Source: Cudoniella acicularis (lineage: Eukaryota > Ascomycota > Leotiomycetes > Helotiales > Helotiaceae). From it: 64,000 nucleotides of DNA. The translations under genes were made by a program, and so were the position numbers. The stretch is from positions 1 through 64,000 of the forward strand of contig JAAMPI010000081.1 of assembly GCA_013054445.1 (NCBI GenBank), written 5' to 3'. The notes under the pieces were generated by a model that was not told where the DNA came from, searched no databases, and was given only the letters and a program-made list of their open reading frames with translations. Positions 1 to 11,271 of this stretch are shown here, piece by piece. Within the stretch, counting starts at the first letter, position 1. Each line of letters opens with the position of its first letter.

Positions 1-431
1 CTCTTAGAACCTGGCGAAGCCGATGTGGGTGTGCTCGGCTTTCTGCTGCAAGGTGAGAAAGTGATTTTGGCCCATCACGAAGAAGATCAGGTATATTAAG
101 CTCGACGGCAGCAGTCAGGCATTTGCTGCTTAAGTAACCTTTAAGACGTCAATCAAAACCCCAGTCCAAAGAGAATTTTAAGGAACGTGGAAAAACCTAG
201 AAAGTGATCCGCAAGCACTAGAGACCTAGGTTCCAAGAGCTGCTCTGTTTCATGAAGCAAGTTTATGGCTCTCGACGATAAGCTAGCTACTTTCTTGTCT
301 GGAATGGTATCATGGTTGTGTAACGTTTCTATAAGCCTAGCATGCGCATCGCCTTTGAGGGTATGCAGGGCTAACTCTAACGAGGCGACAAGGGTTTCCA
401 GAATCGTCTCCAAAGGATTATTTGAAGCCAT
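1..431 (-). CDS. O-methyltransferase, N-terminal part (runs off left edge)
   Basis: Exon 1 runs from the ATG at 431 down to 187 and exon 2 continues from 125 off the window edge. The intron 126-186 (GTTCCT...AAGCAG) restores frame, giving ADHFLGF-STKCLTAAVEL followed by IPDLLRDGPKSLSHLA and HPHRLRQVLR. These are the hallmarks of the N-terminal dimerisation region of fungal SAM-dependent O-methyltransferases (sterigmatocystin/GliM-type), in which LLEPxxLVLADHFLGY precedes TKCL. The SAM-binding and catalytic domain lies beyond position 1. The start is taken at MASNN because the upstream in-frame extension (to 641) reads through promoter-like sequence and has no family similarity. The gene is divergently paired with the ABC transporter. 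Its position at the head of a metabolite cluster suggests methylation of the product; the substrate is unknown. Confidence 0.85.
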
Positions 432-771
432 CGGAATGAATTGTACAATTTCTATTGCATGTGAAAAAATTCCAGTTCTTTTCTTTTCTATGTCTTGTCT
501 ATGGGTTTCGAGGAAGTCATCACTATACGTGAAATGGCGAACTCCGCCAATGCCGGCACCCGACAGCCGGGGCCCAACATTTTGCCCCGGCGCAGGTTTG
601 AGGCGTGTTGTCCAACGGCAGCCGGATTTCGCTAGGATCATCTCAATAATACTTACGAGGAAATGCCAAGTCAGACGAGTTCGGGAAACTTGTGACCTTG
701 ATGCTACGAAACACTCTGCATTTTTTTAATGCTGTCAAACGAAACCACCTTCTTTTTGCTCTATTCGCGCC
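432..771. promoter_or_regulatory. Bidirectional promoter with GC-rich inverted repeat
   Basis: This 340-bp spacer separates the divergent O-methyltransferase and ABC transporter. At 567-590 it holds a perfect inverted repeat, CCGGGGC then 10 bp then GCCCCGG, which contains GGGGCCC (569-575). The same word (or its complement GGGCCCC) occurs in the three other cluster promoters. A regulatory role is inferred from position and palindromy only. Confidence 0.45.
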
Positions 772-3563
772 ATGGCCACCGATTACTTAGTTATTGTTTA
801 TTATACTTATCCAGTTTGTGTGGCTTTGACACTTTTCACATCTCGTTTGGCACTGTTCCGTCGTAATCAGACGACCAAGACTGGGGCTCCGCACAGGAAG
901 AGTAACACCCTTCTTCGCGCTCTTTGGCTCCTGCAAGCATTACTTTCTATTTTCTTGGTTTGGGCAACATCTCCTACTTCCTTAATTCCAACGCTAATAA
1001 TGGGTTAGTTAATTTCTATTGTTGTGGGAATCTTAGACGCGTTGAGAAACTTTGACCATGGAAACTCCAACATTCTCCAAGCCCAAATTGTAAGTGAGAG
1101 CCTGTTGATTTTTGCAAATGCGCTCTAACTTTATATATGCGTGCTACCTGGGAGTTCTACTGTATTTTGCTGCTGGTCTCTTACCAGATGTCGACGGTCC
1201 GTTCCAGCCCATAAGGCCGAATTGGTACTCCTGGATAGTAGCCATTTCATTCGAGGCTACGATTGTTAGCCTGAGGACTCGAAAATCCTCACACATTGAG
1301 GACCTTGGGAAAGTACAATTTGTGGAAGTTTTTCTAGGGCCTCTCAGGCTTGGCACGCTTCTGGTAATGTGTATAGTTTTTATCGTTTTGGTGTCATTCG
1401 AATGGTCTCCAAATCAATTGAGTGCAGATGAAAACGACAGTCTGCTTGAAAATGGCGTTGTTGGCTCCGCATATGGCAGTACTGCTTCTTCGAAGCCTTA
1501 CAATCAGGATTCTGAGTCAACCGGATGGTTAAATTACTTCATCGGCTTTGGTACTTTGTTTCCCTACATATGGTAAGACACTTGGAGACCCCGGAAGTCT
1601 CAATCTGACTCCAACAGGCCCTCGAACTCTAAAAAACAGCAAGTAGTCTTGATACTGTGCTTAGTACTTCTAATCTGCCAGCGGGTTGTCAATATCCTAG
1701 TTCCATATCAGCTCGGTGTTGTCGTGGGTAACCTTGGAAATGGTAGAGTTCCTTTCAAGGAGATTTCGCTGTACTGTTTGTACCGCGGCCTCCAAGGTCA
1801 GCAAGGCGTTATTGGCTCTGTGCGCTCTATTTTATGGATTCCGATTGGCCAGTCACTTTATCAGCGGCTGACTAGTGCTGCGTTTGAACACGTTCTGCTC
1901 CTTTCATTCGATTTCCACCTCAGCAAGCGTATCGGCGAGGTAATGTCAGCACTCAGCAAGGGGGGATCCTTGAATACCTTTTTAGATGGGTTCGCCTTTC
2001 AGCTGTTTCCAATGGTTTTAGATCTCGGAGTCGCTGCTGTTTATTTATTTTTTAACTTTGACGCTTTCTATTCGATTATTGTAATAGCAGTTATGTGGAG
2101 TTACATTTACGTGACTATTTATATGGCGAGATACCGAGGTTACGCAAGGAGGGAGATGGCCAAACGAGATCGTGAAATGGACGCTGCCAAGTAAGTCTAG
2201 CGAAGTTTGTAAAAATTAGCTCTAGCTAACCCGAACAACTTTATAAGGACTGATGCTATAATTGCATATGAAACTGTCCACCACAATTGTGCAGTTCCGT
2301 CCGAAATCGCCAAGTTCCGATTCCTGGTTTCCAAATTTCAGAAAGCAGAATTCTCGGTTCTCTTGTCGCTTCATGGTCTGAACGCCATCCAAAATTTTAT
2401 TTTTATAGTTGGGGTTATACTAGTTGCGATGCTTTCAGCATATCAAATTTCTCAAGGCCAACACCAGATTCCAGATTTTGTAACTCTCATAACATATTTT
2501 GCCCAGTTACAAGCCCCACTGGCCTTTTTCGGAAGTTTTTACAACCAAGCTCAAAATAACCTCGTCGAAGCAGAGCGAATGCTTGAATTGGTACGTTTTT
2601 TTACCAATGGGGATTTAACAAAGCTAATTTATATTCAGTTTAAACAAAAGCCCGATATCGTCGATAGCCCCAATTCAAAGTCCCTTACTTCCTGCAAAGG
2701 ACGTATCTGCTTCAAGAATGTAACTTTCGCGTACAACTCGCGCAAGCCAGCGATCAAAGACGTTTCTTTTACAGTTGAGCCTGGAACTACCACTGCCATT
2801 GTTGGAGAGAGCGGTAGCGGGAAATCTACCATCTTAAAACTTTTATTTCGATTCTACGATATCGGAAGTGGGAGTATTACTATCGACGACTCAGATTTAC
2901 GAAGTCTAAAATTGCAGAGTGTTCGCGAGCATATTGGAGTTGTTCCTCAAGACACCGTACTTTTCAACGAAACGCTGCTGTACAATGTACTCTACGGGAG
3001 ACAAAATGCAACTGAAACGGAGCTTTTTGAGGCATGCCATGCGGCCAGTATACACCAAAAGATTGTAGGATTTCCAGACGGATATAATACAGCCGTAGGG
3101 GAACGAGGGCTCAAGCTTTCAGGGGGTGAAAAACAGCGGGTAAAGTTGAAATTCAATCCTCGCGAACCCACTTTCACTGACATTTCTTTCCACAATTAGG
3201 TTGCCATAGCTCGGGCTATTTTAAAGAAGCCGCAGATTATGTTGCTCGATGAAGCGACGTCTTCACTGGATTCGCATACTGAACGGCAAATTCAAGAAGC
3301 TCTCGAACAAGTCACTAAAAACCGTACTACCATTACTATTGCGTGAGTTTTCAAAGGTATACGTAAATTTTGTAACTGACCATAATCTCGATAGTCACCG
3401 GTTATCAACTATTACTGAAGCGGATCAAATACTCGTGCTTCATGAAGGTCGAATCGTCGAAAGAGGACGACATGTCGATTTATTGAAATTAGGAGGCAGA
3501 TATCGAACTATGTGGGAGAAGCAGACAATTGCTGGAAAGGAAAAATTCAACAGTGTGGGTTGA
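772..3563 (+). CDS. HMT1/ABCB6-type ABC half-transporter
   Basis: A multi-exon gene of about 800 codons with an N-terminal extra membrane region, one ABC transmembrane domain and one nucleotide-binding domain, like fission yeast Hmt1 and ABCB6. Visible motifs are WPSNSKKQQ before TM1 of the core, [13 protein letters not shown], Walker [10 protein letters not shown] (about 2804-2830), Q-loop VPQDTVLFN, signature LSGGEKQR, Walker [13 protein letters not shown] and switch AHRLST. Supported introns are 1573-1617, 2191-2247, 2591-2638, 3140-3199 and 3343-3394; each restores frame. Splicing between 1003 and about 1155 is unclear (one candidate intron is only 33 nt), so residues about 75-110 are unsure. 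Hmt1-family pumps move glutathione-derived or metal-thiol conjugates at the vacuole, which would fit a thiol-handling cluster. The substrate is inferred. Confidence 0.85.
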
Positions 3564-3693
3564 TCTCTGAAAGTTTTAAAGGAAACTTTCTTTCGGACGA
3601 TTGATACAGAATAATAAGGCTTTTGACTAGGGGGTGTTTTTGTTTTCTTTAAATGGAAGAATGGAATTTCCCCGAGATTATGAAGTCTGATTT

Positions 3694-4605
3694 TCACCTC
3701 CAACTGTTGTTTTTGCTCGGGCTTTTCTCTATATCAGCATAACCCTTGTTCTCGCATTTCCTACCGTCTCCACGTCCACACAGCGGAGCAAAAAGAACAT
3801 CGTGTGTGAGCCACATAAAATGCATTACAGCTCGCACTAGCCATATCACAAACATTGGAGCGCAACCATTGTCTAAAATGGTAGCGTTTGTTAACTTTTC
3901 CATGAGAGCCATAACAGGGCCCCATATGGCCAGGAAAATAGCGGCGCCGAATTTACACCACGAACTCGTAGGTGGCTCATAAGTAGCTATATCCTCCAGA
4001 TACAGCTGATACGAAAGAGGCAAGCCAGCCTCTCGGGCACCAGTCATGACAATATTCTATTCCCCGGAGCAGGTTGTTTAGCATTGGCAAACTATGGATG
4101 ACTTGAAACAATAATCAAAGAATGCATCACCTACCATATAGCGCTTGCTTGGGCTCGGCCAAGGATTCCGCACCACCGCTGCACGAAGGGTCCGCACTCT
4201 CAATCGAGGGCCGATCTTCTTTTCATCCTCTTCTGCCACAGGCACAACATTGATTGCAATGTCATCATATCCGATCCCACCACCCTCTGATGCTATAACC
4301 TGTCTATATTGGTTCGATGTAATGAGATATGCAACACCAAAAACATCGGGGCTGCTAATGGGGAAGATTTCTTCGGTTGTACTGCTTCGCTCGGTGATGG
4401 ACATAAAAGTAGGTTCTGAATACGGCAATCCTGGAATATTGCGGGCTAGTATCCATCCGGGTATTCGGACACGGGCGCTTGAAAGGGGTGTTATCCCACG
4501 ACTTCCGGTAAACTTGGCCAATGACATATTGGAGCCATAGGCAAGGTACCACAAGGTATCGGATTTTGCTGTGAAATTGACATGGGCCGCGGAGCTTTCT
4601 TTCAT
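3694..4605 (-). CDS. GliK-like gamma-glutamylcyclotransferase family protein
   Basis: Two exons (4605-4135 and 4056-3694) are joined by a 78-nt intron (4057-4134) that preserves PSKRYM-NIVMTGAREAGLP. The fold signature YLAYGSNM (residues about 20-27) and the acidic segment IASEGGGIGYD, carrying the family's catalytic Glu, are present. The C-terminal part has LYLEDIATYEPP and a hydrophobic segment WCKFGAAIFLAIWGPVMAL, a layout seen in fungal GliK-type proteins. In gliotoxin biosynthesis GliK removes the gamma-glutamyl group from a glutathione adduct. Here the same role is inferred from family and from a P450, a GliT-like gene and an Hmt1-type pump as neighbours. It converges on the ABC gene (130 bp apart) and is divergent from the P450. 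No disabling change is seen. Confidence 0.8.
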
Positions 4606-4950
4606 GGTAGGTTGCGGAGCCGGTGCAAGCTAAACTGGGAAATAGAACAAACTGTTGAAGAAATTGCATACTTATTGGATTCGAGTCAGTTGGCATCTTA
4701 CCAATTTGGTGGAAGAATTTTGCAGCCGATGGTCAGGGGCCCCGGGAACCGACTATCGGCCCATGCAGCCCATCTGCATTCCACGCTTGCCGGAGACCTG
4801 GATGATGTCGGAATGCTCTGGTATGCGATAAGCACATTTCCGAAATCTGGCGAATAGAAAAAGTATTTGCTTCTAAAAATGATCATTATCCCAAATCGTG
4901 GAGCTTCTGAGAGACGCTAGGTTTTTAGAGATTCTTCTTCTCGAGCAAAA
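4606..4950. promoter_or_regulatory. Bidirectional promoter (GliK-like / P450)
   Basis: This 345-bp spacer separates divergent start codons. It contains the 8-bp palindrome GGGGCCCC at 4736-4743, embedded in AGGGGCCCCGGGAAC, which includes the GGGCCCC word shared with the other cluster promoters. No coding signal was accepted here. Confidence 0.4.
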
Positions 4951-6646
4951 ATGTCTTCCCACTGGTTGGATTATCGCCTCGTTTTTGGGTTGAACATTAA
5001 TCAAAAATGGGTTGCGGCTACTTCGTTCTATATTGCTCTGGCATTCTTCGCACTATACCTGACATCTAAGCTCCAAGTTGTGTTCTCGAGATTGTTAAAT
5101 GTAAAACACAGATTTTCCCCAAATTAAACAGTAGAAAGCTTACCATTTTCTCCCAAAGTTCTTTCTTTGTTCATATTACACTATCAGACATGTAAGAACT
5201 GGACGGCAGTTACCGACTTGCCCCTACGAATGGCCAAATGGCCAGGGAAATGTTGCCAAATTTCTGGATGGCTTGAAAAACAGCAACGTCTGGGGGAAGC
5301 AACATGGCAGCTTATACCGCATATGGTCCGGAATGACATCTGAAATGTACGCTTCCTTCTACGAGTCTCATTCTTAATCATATTATCCTACTAATCCTAA
5401 TGCTAGTGTCTTGACAACTCCCGAACATATAAAATCCGTCTTTCGGGATTCTGACAAGCATTTCAAAGCCGTTGATAACAATTCTGGTTTCTTCATGCAC
5501 GAGATCTTGGGTCAATGTGTAGGGTTGATTAGTGGTGCAAAATGGAAAGCAGTCAAGACTGCGGTCGAAATTCCTTTCATACACCAAAATATTCGGAATC
5601 ACGTCTCATCAGTGCAGCGGCATACCAAGGAATATTTCAAGGTCTTGGAGGGCAAAGGAAATCTGTCAAAAAGGAAGCTGGACCCGGTGGCGGATATTAA
5701 AATGTTGCCGTTTTGGATTATCGTCGATATTATCTATGGTGGATTAAGCCCCGGAATGGAAGCACAATTATGCAAACTCGCCCCGCAAAGAGAGGAGCTC
5801 TTTAAGTTTGTTATTCATGGCGGCCTCACAAGGTTTTGGTTTTCTCGGCTGCTTCCGCTGAAGGCCAACAAGGAACTCAAGGCATTCAAGCACGACTGGA
5901 AAGCTTTCAACGATTCTGCTTATCGCCATGCTCTAGAACTTGGGATTAAAACACCTTTCGTGTCAATGCATCACGCAATTGAAAGAGGGGAAATCAGTGA
6001 AGACCAGCTTCTTCAAACCTTGGATGAGATGATTTTCGCAAATTTGGACGTGACAATGGGGGGCATATCCTGGAATCTAGTCTTCCTAGCCGCGAATCCC
6101 CACATCCAAGACCAACTAAGGGACGAGATCGGAGAACAAAGATCCTTGGCTGCCATCGATGTGGAAAAATTTAACAACTATCTTGTCAGCTCATCCTCTC
6201 TTCTTGCCGCATGCGTTTTAGAATCCGCGCGCCTGAAACCATTAGCAGCTTTTTCGGTTCCTCAAGCTGCACCGACTGATCGTATCATTGATGGATATCG
6301 AATCCCAGCGCTTACAAACTTCTTGGTGGATACATGCGCGTTGAATATTACGAATCCTTTTTGGGGACCCGATAGTACTATTTACCGCCCAGGACGTTTC
6401 CTGGAGCGCAAGGGCCCAGAATTGCGATACAACTACTGGCGATTCGGGTTTGGGCCACGACAATGTATGGGGAAATATGTAGCAGATCTTATAATCCACT
6501 CAATTTTGGTGCATACGCTCGAAAACTACACTCTCAGGACGGAGGCCACGGCCGAGGACTGGAAGTGGGTTATGGATACGTGGATTAACAACCCAGATAT
6601 CATCTTGCACTGCGAGGCAAGGAAGAAGGTGGGGTTGCCTCATTAG
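4951..6646 (+). CDS. Cytochrome P450, membrane-anchored, cluster tailoring oxidase
   Basis: The ATG at 4951 opens an N-terminal anchor (WVAATSFYIALAFFALYLTS). The catalytic part has PYEWPNGQGN, YRIWSG, VFRDSDKHFKA, I-helix FANLDVTMGGISWN, K-helix ESAR (ExxR), PERF-like IYRPGRF and the heme loop FGFGPRQCMGKY with the proximal Cys. Intron 5347-5406 (GTACGC...CTAG, with a TACTAATCC branch site) is solid. The first intron, starting at 5101 (GTAAAA), has no convincing acceptor: TAG at about 5134 gives only 33 nt, so the join between anchor and catalytic domain needs transcript data. Length is about 530-545 residues, normal for the family. It is ER-bound by analogy and probably oxidises the cluster product. 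The PYEWPNGQGN/DSDKH pattern recalls P450s of ETP-type clusters, from memory only. Confidence 0.85.
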
Positions 6647-7257
6647 GATTTTATATCTTCCAAGAAAAGTTACGGAATTTCATGTTTGATGCTATACGTA
6701 CATATCTAACTGTCACAATTAAAAGTCGATGAAATCCTTTAAGAACCTTACAATAGTATACTATTCCCCTATAATCGCCGCAAATATATATGTTCGACTT
6801 TCTGCGCTGTGCTGCAAGGAAAGCTTTGGCGGATATATCGGTCGGATTCTTCATGGGATGTACGAGTCTAGTTGGCCCGTGATCTATGCTACTGCCGAGT
6901 CGGCTCAGGTCCTAAGCGAGTGGGCCCAAGCGCAAGATAGGGGAGGTAGTTTACTCATGCGTTGAGAAAGGACAAGTATTATAATACGCGCCATAAGTTC
7001 GATGACATGTAAATCAAAGTTAATTATCTCAATAACTGGAAAACACTTCAACCCCCGACCACAGCGCTAACGACAGAGGAACCAGGCCAATTACAAAAGA
7101 AATGAAGCTCAAATTATTGCATTACAAAAAGGAACAGTTTAGTATACATAAGGCGGCTTGGCAGAAGTACACTGTCATGTTCATAAAGTACTAGATCACC
7201 GTGACTCTTCAACAAGCTCAACTGGGGTAACATGGAGATGCATCCCTCTCGAAACAA
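6647..7257. other. Intergenic, convergent 3' ends
   Basis: This lies between the ends of the P450 and the MFS pump. Short open frames exist, but none has family features or codon coherence. I see no RNA gene or repeat here. Confidence 0.5.
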
Positions 7258-9009
7258 TTAGGTTGATACGCCTCCATCAACCTTGACCTCTTCCGTTATA
7301 AACTCCTTCGTGTTTCCATCTTCCGGTTCTGCCTTCTTCTTTTGAGGTTCCTTCAAACCAAACTCCGTTTCCAGTTCTGTTCGAAGTTTCACACGCTTCT
7401 CCACAACTACAAGTAGAAAGCCGAGTAGAGCGAAGCCAAGCGCTACTTGCCAGGTTGTCTTGATGGAATCACTATATACTCCTCTTACCTCCGACTGTAT
7501 ATCTTCTGGTAGCGATGATATGAGACCAGAACTGGCATACCCATACGCCGCGCCATTGCCCAGCTCACTGCGCAAAAGGGGGTCGCTGATGCGGTAGGAT
7601 AATTTATCAAATTGACCGTTGAAAATGACGGAAGGTATCGTGACGCCGAAGGTGTAGCCAAAACTTCGAAGAAAGGAGAAGGTGCTAGTAGCAACAGCCG
7701 CGTCACTCTCCTCGAGGGATGCAAGTATTGCTGGTAGGATAGTTGTCAAGATGAGACCTAATCCAATTGCACCCAGAATTTGGTAACATATCCATGCTGC
7801 GCGAGGAGATGAGGTGTCGAGCGTAGATAGAAGTCCAGCCGCGAGAGCGAAGAGCCCAAATCCAATCCAGTGGAAGGGCTTATATTGGCCAAACTTAGCA
7901 AGTAGGCCGCCGGCTACCATCGCTGCTGGGACCATAAAGAGGGTGAAAGGCAGGACATACACGCCGGATAACACTGGGTTGGTTCCCTGACTGGCTTGGA
8001 AATAGAAAGGGAGGAAATAGGCGCTCCAGTTCAGTATCATAGCCGAATTGAAAGCTAACAAAAATCCAATACAAGAGGTTCGATTGGAAAATAAGTGTGG
8101 CGGTACGCTGGGCTCTTTGCATATTGGCGATGCTTGGTGCACGTGGAAAAGAATCCACCCGACACCACCCAAAACGATCGGAAGAATAATGTGCCAGGAA
8201 GACCAAGGGAATACGGTTCCGCCCATGACCAAGCCAAGGAGAATGGCCAAGATAGATGGGATGAAGATGAGATTTCCCAGCCAGTCGACTCGTAGTAGAG
8301 CTGCCGCCCAGGTTGGCTCGCGCTTGTAGTTCAGCTGAAGGAAGAAGAAAAGCATAATCAAGGCTGGAATAGAGATCGGCAGATTAATGTAGAATACCCA
8401 TCTCCAGTCTGCCTGTGCTAGGCCTCCCCCTACAACTGGTCCGATGGCCGTCCCAATAGCTGCGGTAGAGAGGACCATGCCCATATATTTCGCACGCTCG
8501 CGAAGCGGGACAAGATCACAAATTATAAGATCGGACATGACGAATATGCCCCCAGTTCCGAGTCCCTGCACAGTACGCCCGCTGATGAGCATCGGCACAT
8601 TTACTGCACCACCTCCTATTCCACTTCCAATAGCGAACAGAGAAAGAGCAACTAGCATAGGCATGCGACGGCCGAAGATGTTCGAGACCTGGCCGTACAG
8701 TGGTTGGATGACGGTGGAGGCGAAGAGGAAAGAGTTTGCTATCCATACATATTGTTGTTCGCCTCCTATCGATTCTGTGACTCGGGGTAACGCGGTCGTG
8801 ATAATCAATGTGTCTAACGATGAGGTGAAGGCGCAAAGACACATAGCGATGATGATTAACCAGAAACGCCAACTGTGTTTTGGCGCAGGAGTTTCCACCT
8901 CGCCCTCTATCGTGGGAAGATTCTCCTTTGACGCATCGCTGGGAGAGGCAGACACGGCGTCGGGTACATGCTCGTGAAGCACTGAAATGGGCGTTTCTGG
9001 TTTCGACAT
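7258..9009 (-). CDS. MFS efflux pump, DHA2 family (14-TM)
   Basis: An intronless gene of 583 codons from MSKPETP; an in-frame ATG 36 nt upstream (9045) is possible but less typical. The N-terminal tail is hydrophilic. TM1 carries SSLDTLIITTALPRV (motif D1 of DHA2), then YGQVSNIFGRRMPML (motif A), RTVQGLGTGGIFVMSD (motif B) and TAIGPVVGGGLAQADWRWVF (motif C and the TM6 start). Fourteen hydrophobic segments are apparent and the C-terminal tail is charged and Lys/Glu-rich. DHA2 pumps of this type (GliA, AflT-like) export fungal metabolites from the plasma membrane. It is convergent with the P450 and lies downstream of the cluster regulator, so it is most likely the cluster exporter and self-protection pump. 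Confidence 0.9.
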   Translation of the reverse strand: MSKPETPISVLHEHVPDAVSASPSDASKENLPTIEGEVETPAPKHSWRFWLIIIAMCLCAFTSSLDTLIITTALPRVTESIGGEQQYVWIANSFLFASTVIQPLYGQVSNIFGRRMPMLVALSLFAIGSGIGGGAVNVPMLISGRTVQGLGTGGIFVMSDLIICDLVPLRERAKYMGMVLSTAAIGTAIGPVVGGGLAQADWRWVFYINLPISIPALIMLFFFLQLNYKREPTWAAALLRVDWLGNLIFIPSILAILLGLVMGGTVFPWSSWHIILPIVLGGVGWILFHVHQASPICKEPSVPPHLFSNRTSCIGFLLAFNSAMILNWSAYFLPFYFQASQGTNPVLSGVYVLPFTLFMVPAAMVAGGLLAKFGQYKPFHWIGFGLFALAAGLLSTLDTSSPRAAWICYQILGAIGLGLILTTILPAILASLEESDAAVATSTFSFLRSFGYTFGVTIPSVIFNGQFDKLSYRISDPLLRSELGNGAAYGYASSGLISSLPEDIQSEVRGVYSDSIKTTWQVALGFALLGFLLVVVEKRVKLRTELETEFGLKEPQKKKAEPEDGNTKEFITEEVKVDGGVST

Positions 9010-9820
9010 TGCCTCAACTACACTGGCACAACAGTCAAATCGCAAAGTTTTGAAAAGAGAGACCGTACTGGGAAAAAAGAGAATGTGCCAGTGGGGAAAA
9101 AATAGGGAAGCTTCGCCATATCCTTGGGGGTCGCTGGCAATGTTGGTTGTGTTGTGTTAGTAACGTTGGTAATTAACCTTGCGAGTCTAGGGCCCCCAGG
9201 CGCACAGCTTAACATAAACGGGGTACCAGAGCGCCCCGTGTTGCATGGTTGGGCGCCCACAGTAGAAGGGACCAGGTAGATCTGCACTGCCTGTGCAATA
9301 GATTCGGGTCCCGAGAGGACGCCACCACACGCCGGCACTGTCTGGGGGTGGGGCAAGGCGCAGCGAAAACAGCAGGTCGAAAAGTATGTTTTGCAGTTCG
9401 GAGTGCGGCGAGAGGTCTTACCGTTCCTTTTCAAATTTATGGTGCTGACATGTGAAATTAAAGATGATGTATTCTCGCGACTAAAAGTATATTTAAGGAA
9501 GATTGATATACATTTAATTAATCAATACACCTTTATTAATTTAGTTGAGAGTGGTGTGTCCAAATACACCAAGACAAACAAAATCACAAGCACTATCCGC
9601 TTTTATATGCCAAGAACTAGTTCCAGTTATGCATTGGAACAATCCAAAAACTTATGTACAGTAGGTTTTTCGAAGCATTTGAAATGCCGTAAAACGCTGA
9701 ATTCCCTCTCCTTATCATACTTGAGAAGTAACAATACCAGTTCTCTATTAAAATCAAGACCTCTAAGTGCCTCCAGAGGGTGAAGATGAAATTTTCGAAT
9801 CTTTATCGTCCTTGCCGCGG
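9010..9820. promoter_or_regulatory. Upstream region of the DHA2 pump
   Basis: This is 811 bp between the pump start and the 3' end of the Zn2Cys6 gene. It contains GGGCCCCC at 9190-9197, followed by CGGGG then 10 bp then CCCCG (about 9220-9239), both 180-230 bp upstream of the pump ATG. The distal half (about 9450-9750) is AT-rich with no accepted gene. Confidence 0.4.
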
Positions 9821-11193
9821 TTATGGGCCTTGAATTGGCTCTGAGTCCGAGGCGTCCTGCCCTTTAATCTTGTAGCAAAGGGCTCGTAGGCGTCTCTCAA
9901 GCCCAACGTAACACCCCTCGCGGTCACTAGGTGTCTCACTGCTAGGTTGTCCATTGTTAAGGCCAATCCTTACAAGAGGCATGAGTTTGTGTAAAAACTC
10001 TATGCAATGTTGCAACTCCTTCAGTATTATTTTTGACCCCCAAGCGCGCTTGTCCTCCGGGTCGACCTGGAAAGTTTCAAATCCCAAATTAAGTGAAGTG
10101 TTGCCAAAATAATCCAGTCCCGCCGTAAGTTCTTGCGGCCACTGTGATCGATTTTGTGCGAAGAAGGACTGACTTCCTGCCTCAAGGAGCACGATTATCT
10201 GATCCATTATCACCCCAAAGAGGGCTATACATCGCATGTTGCGTGACTCTAGTTGAAGATTAACCATAACATTCAACTTATCCACCGTCCGCTTAACAGT
10301 CCCTAATATTATATCCAGGACGTTCAGATCGGCTAAGATGTAATTTTCCAGGCTACTGATGATTTGGCAGCATGCCAGTATACACTGACTGTCTACTGCG
10401 ACTGCCCCCTGGCGATTCTGTTGGGTTTGTTTCTGTGGTTTTGGTTGTGATTGTTGCACTTGTTGACAAGGGCTTGAACGAGTTCCAATAATATTTGAAT
10501 CCAGACGGTTTGAAGTTCGTACGAGCTCTTCCATGCCAAAATTGAGATTGCCGAGGAAGAAGTCGCTTGTAGCTGATGACAATGTGGGTATAGAGGCACT
10601 ACTGGAGGGTTGGATAACTGATGGCGTGGTAGGAGATTGAATAGGATAGAGGCCCTGAAATGAATCGTCCGCTGAGTCAAAAGTCCCCATCTCGGCATTG
10701 AAAGGATACTGCAAACCCGCTGACCATACTATCGAATCCTCATCGAATTCCTCGTCTATCGCACTTTCCTCTGCACGAGCGCCTAGGGCGATGTCTGGAG
10801 CCTGGAAACCTGGTGGAGATTCGTTGGAAGAGTTCCCCTCTGTATTACTCTGGTACCTCCTCTTTGCTCTGACACCCGGAACTTTGCCGACTCGAGATTC
10901 TGCATAGATGCACTGCACGCTGATATTCACGCAACGCTGACATCCAGTTCTTTCGCCTGTACATTTCATCTGGGGTATTTCCATGTCTTAGTATAAGCAC
11001 AAATATTGAAGTCTTAGGGGAAAGTCGCGAAATTATTAAACCAAACTTACCTTTACACTGCTACATTGGTTGCATGCTGCTCGTAGCTTCACAGGCTTCG
11101 ACCCTGACACGCCGGAGCTTCAATGACCGTGAGTGAGTAGAGGTCATTAATAGCAGATTTGGGGCTGACTTACTCGAGAGTTAGCATTGACAT
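9821..11193 (-). CDS. Zn2Cys6 transcription factor, cluster-type
   Basis: Three exons are inferred: 11193-11174 (MSMLTL), 11117-11051 and 10969-9821. Introns 11118-11173 and 10970-11050 both have GTAAGT donors and restore frame. The joined N-terminus has a complete binuclear zinc cluster, spaced C-x2-C-x6-C-x6-C-x2-C-x6-C, with CNQC on exon 2 and the last four Cys on exon 3. It is followed by the basic linker ESRVGKVPGVRAKRR typical of GliZ/AflR-like cluster regulators. The rest is low-complexity (Gln-rich around residues 190-205) with a helical C-terminal half; no fungal_trans domain is evident. Without the first two exons the finger would lack two Cys. Length is about 412 residues. It probably activates the surrounding cluster. 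Confidence 0.83.
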
Positions 11194-11244
11194 TGAGAGA
11201 CAGTAAGTTGATGGCAGCAATCAGATGGGGAAGATGTGGAGGCA

Positions 11245-11271
11245 NNNGGNNNGNNNNNNNNNNNNNNNNNN
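11245..11271. other. Assembly gap (N run)
   Basis: Mixed N and G characters mark an unresolved stretch about 50 bp upstream of the regulator's start codon. The true distance and promoter content on this side are unknown. Confidence 0.95.

Noticed and set aside
432..641. In-frame upstream extension of the O-methyltransferase to 641
   Set aside because: It runs through promoter-like sequence containing the inverted repeat and has no similarity to the family N-terminus; the start at 431 fits family length.
1112..1576. Separate small membrane protein starting at 1112
   Set aside because: The frame joins the downstream ABC transporter through a well-fitting intron (1573-1617) and is its N-terminal membrane region.
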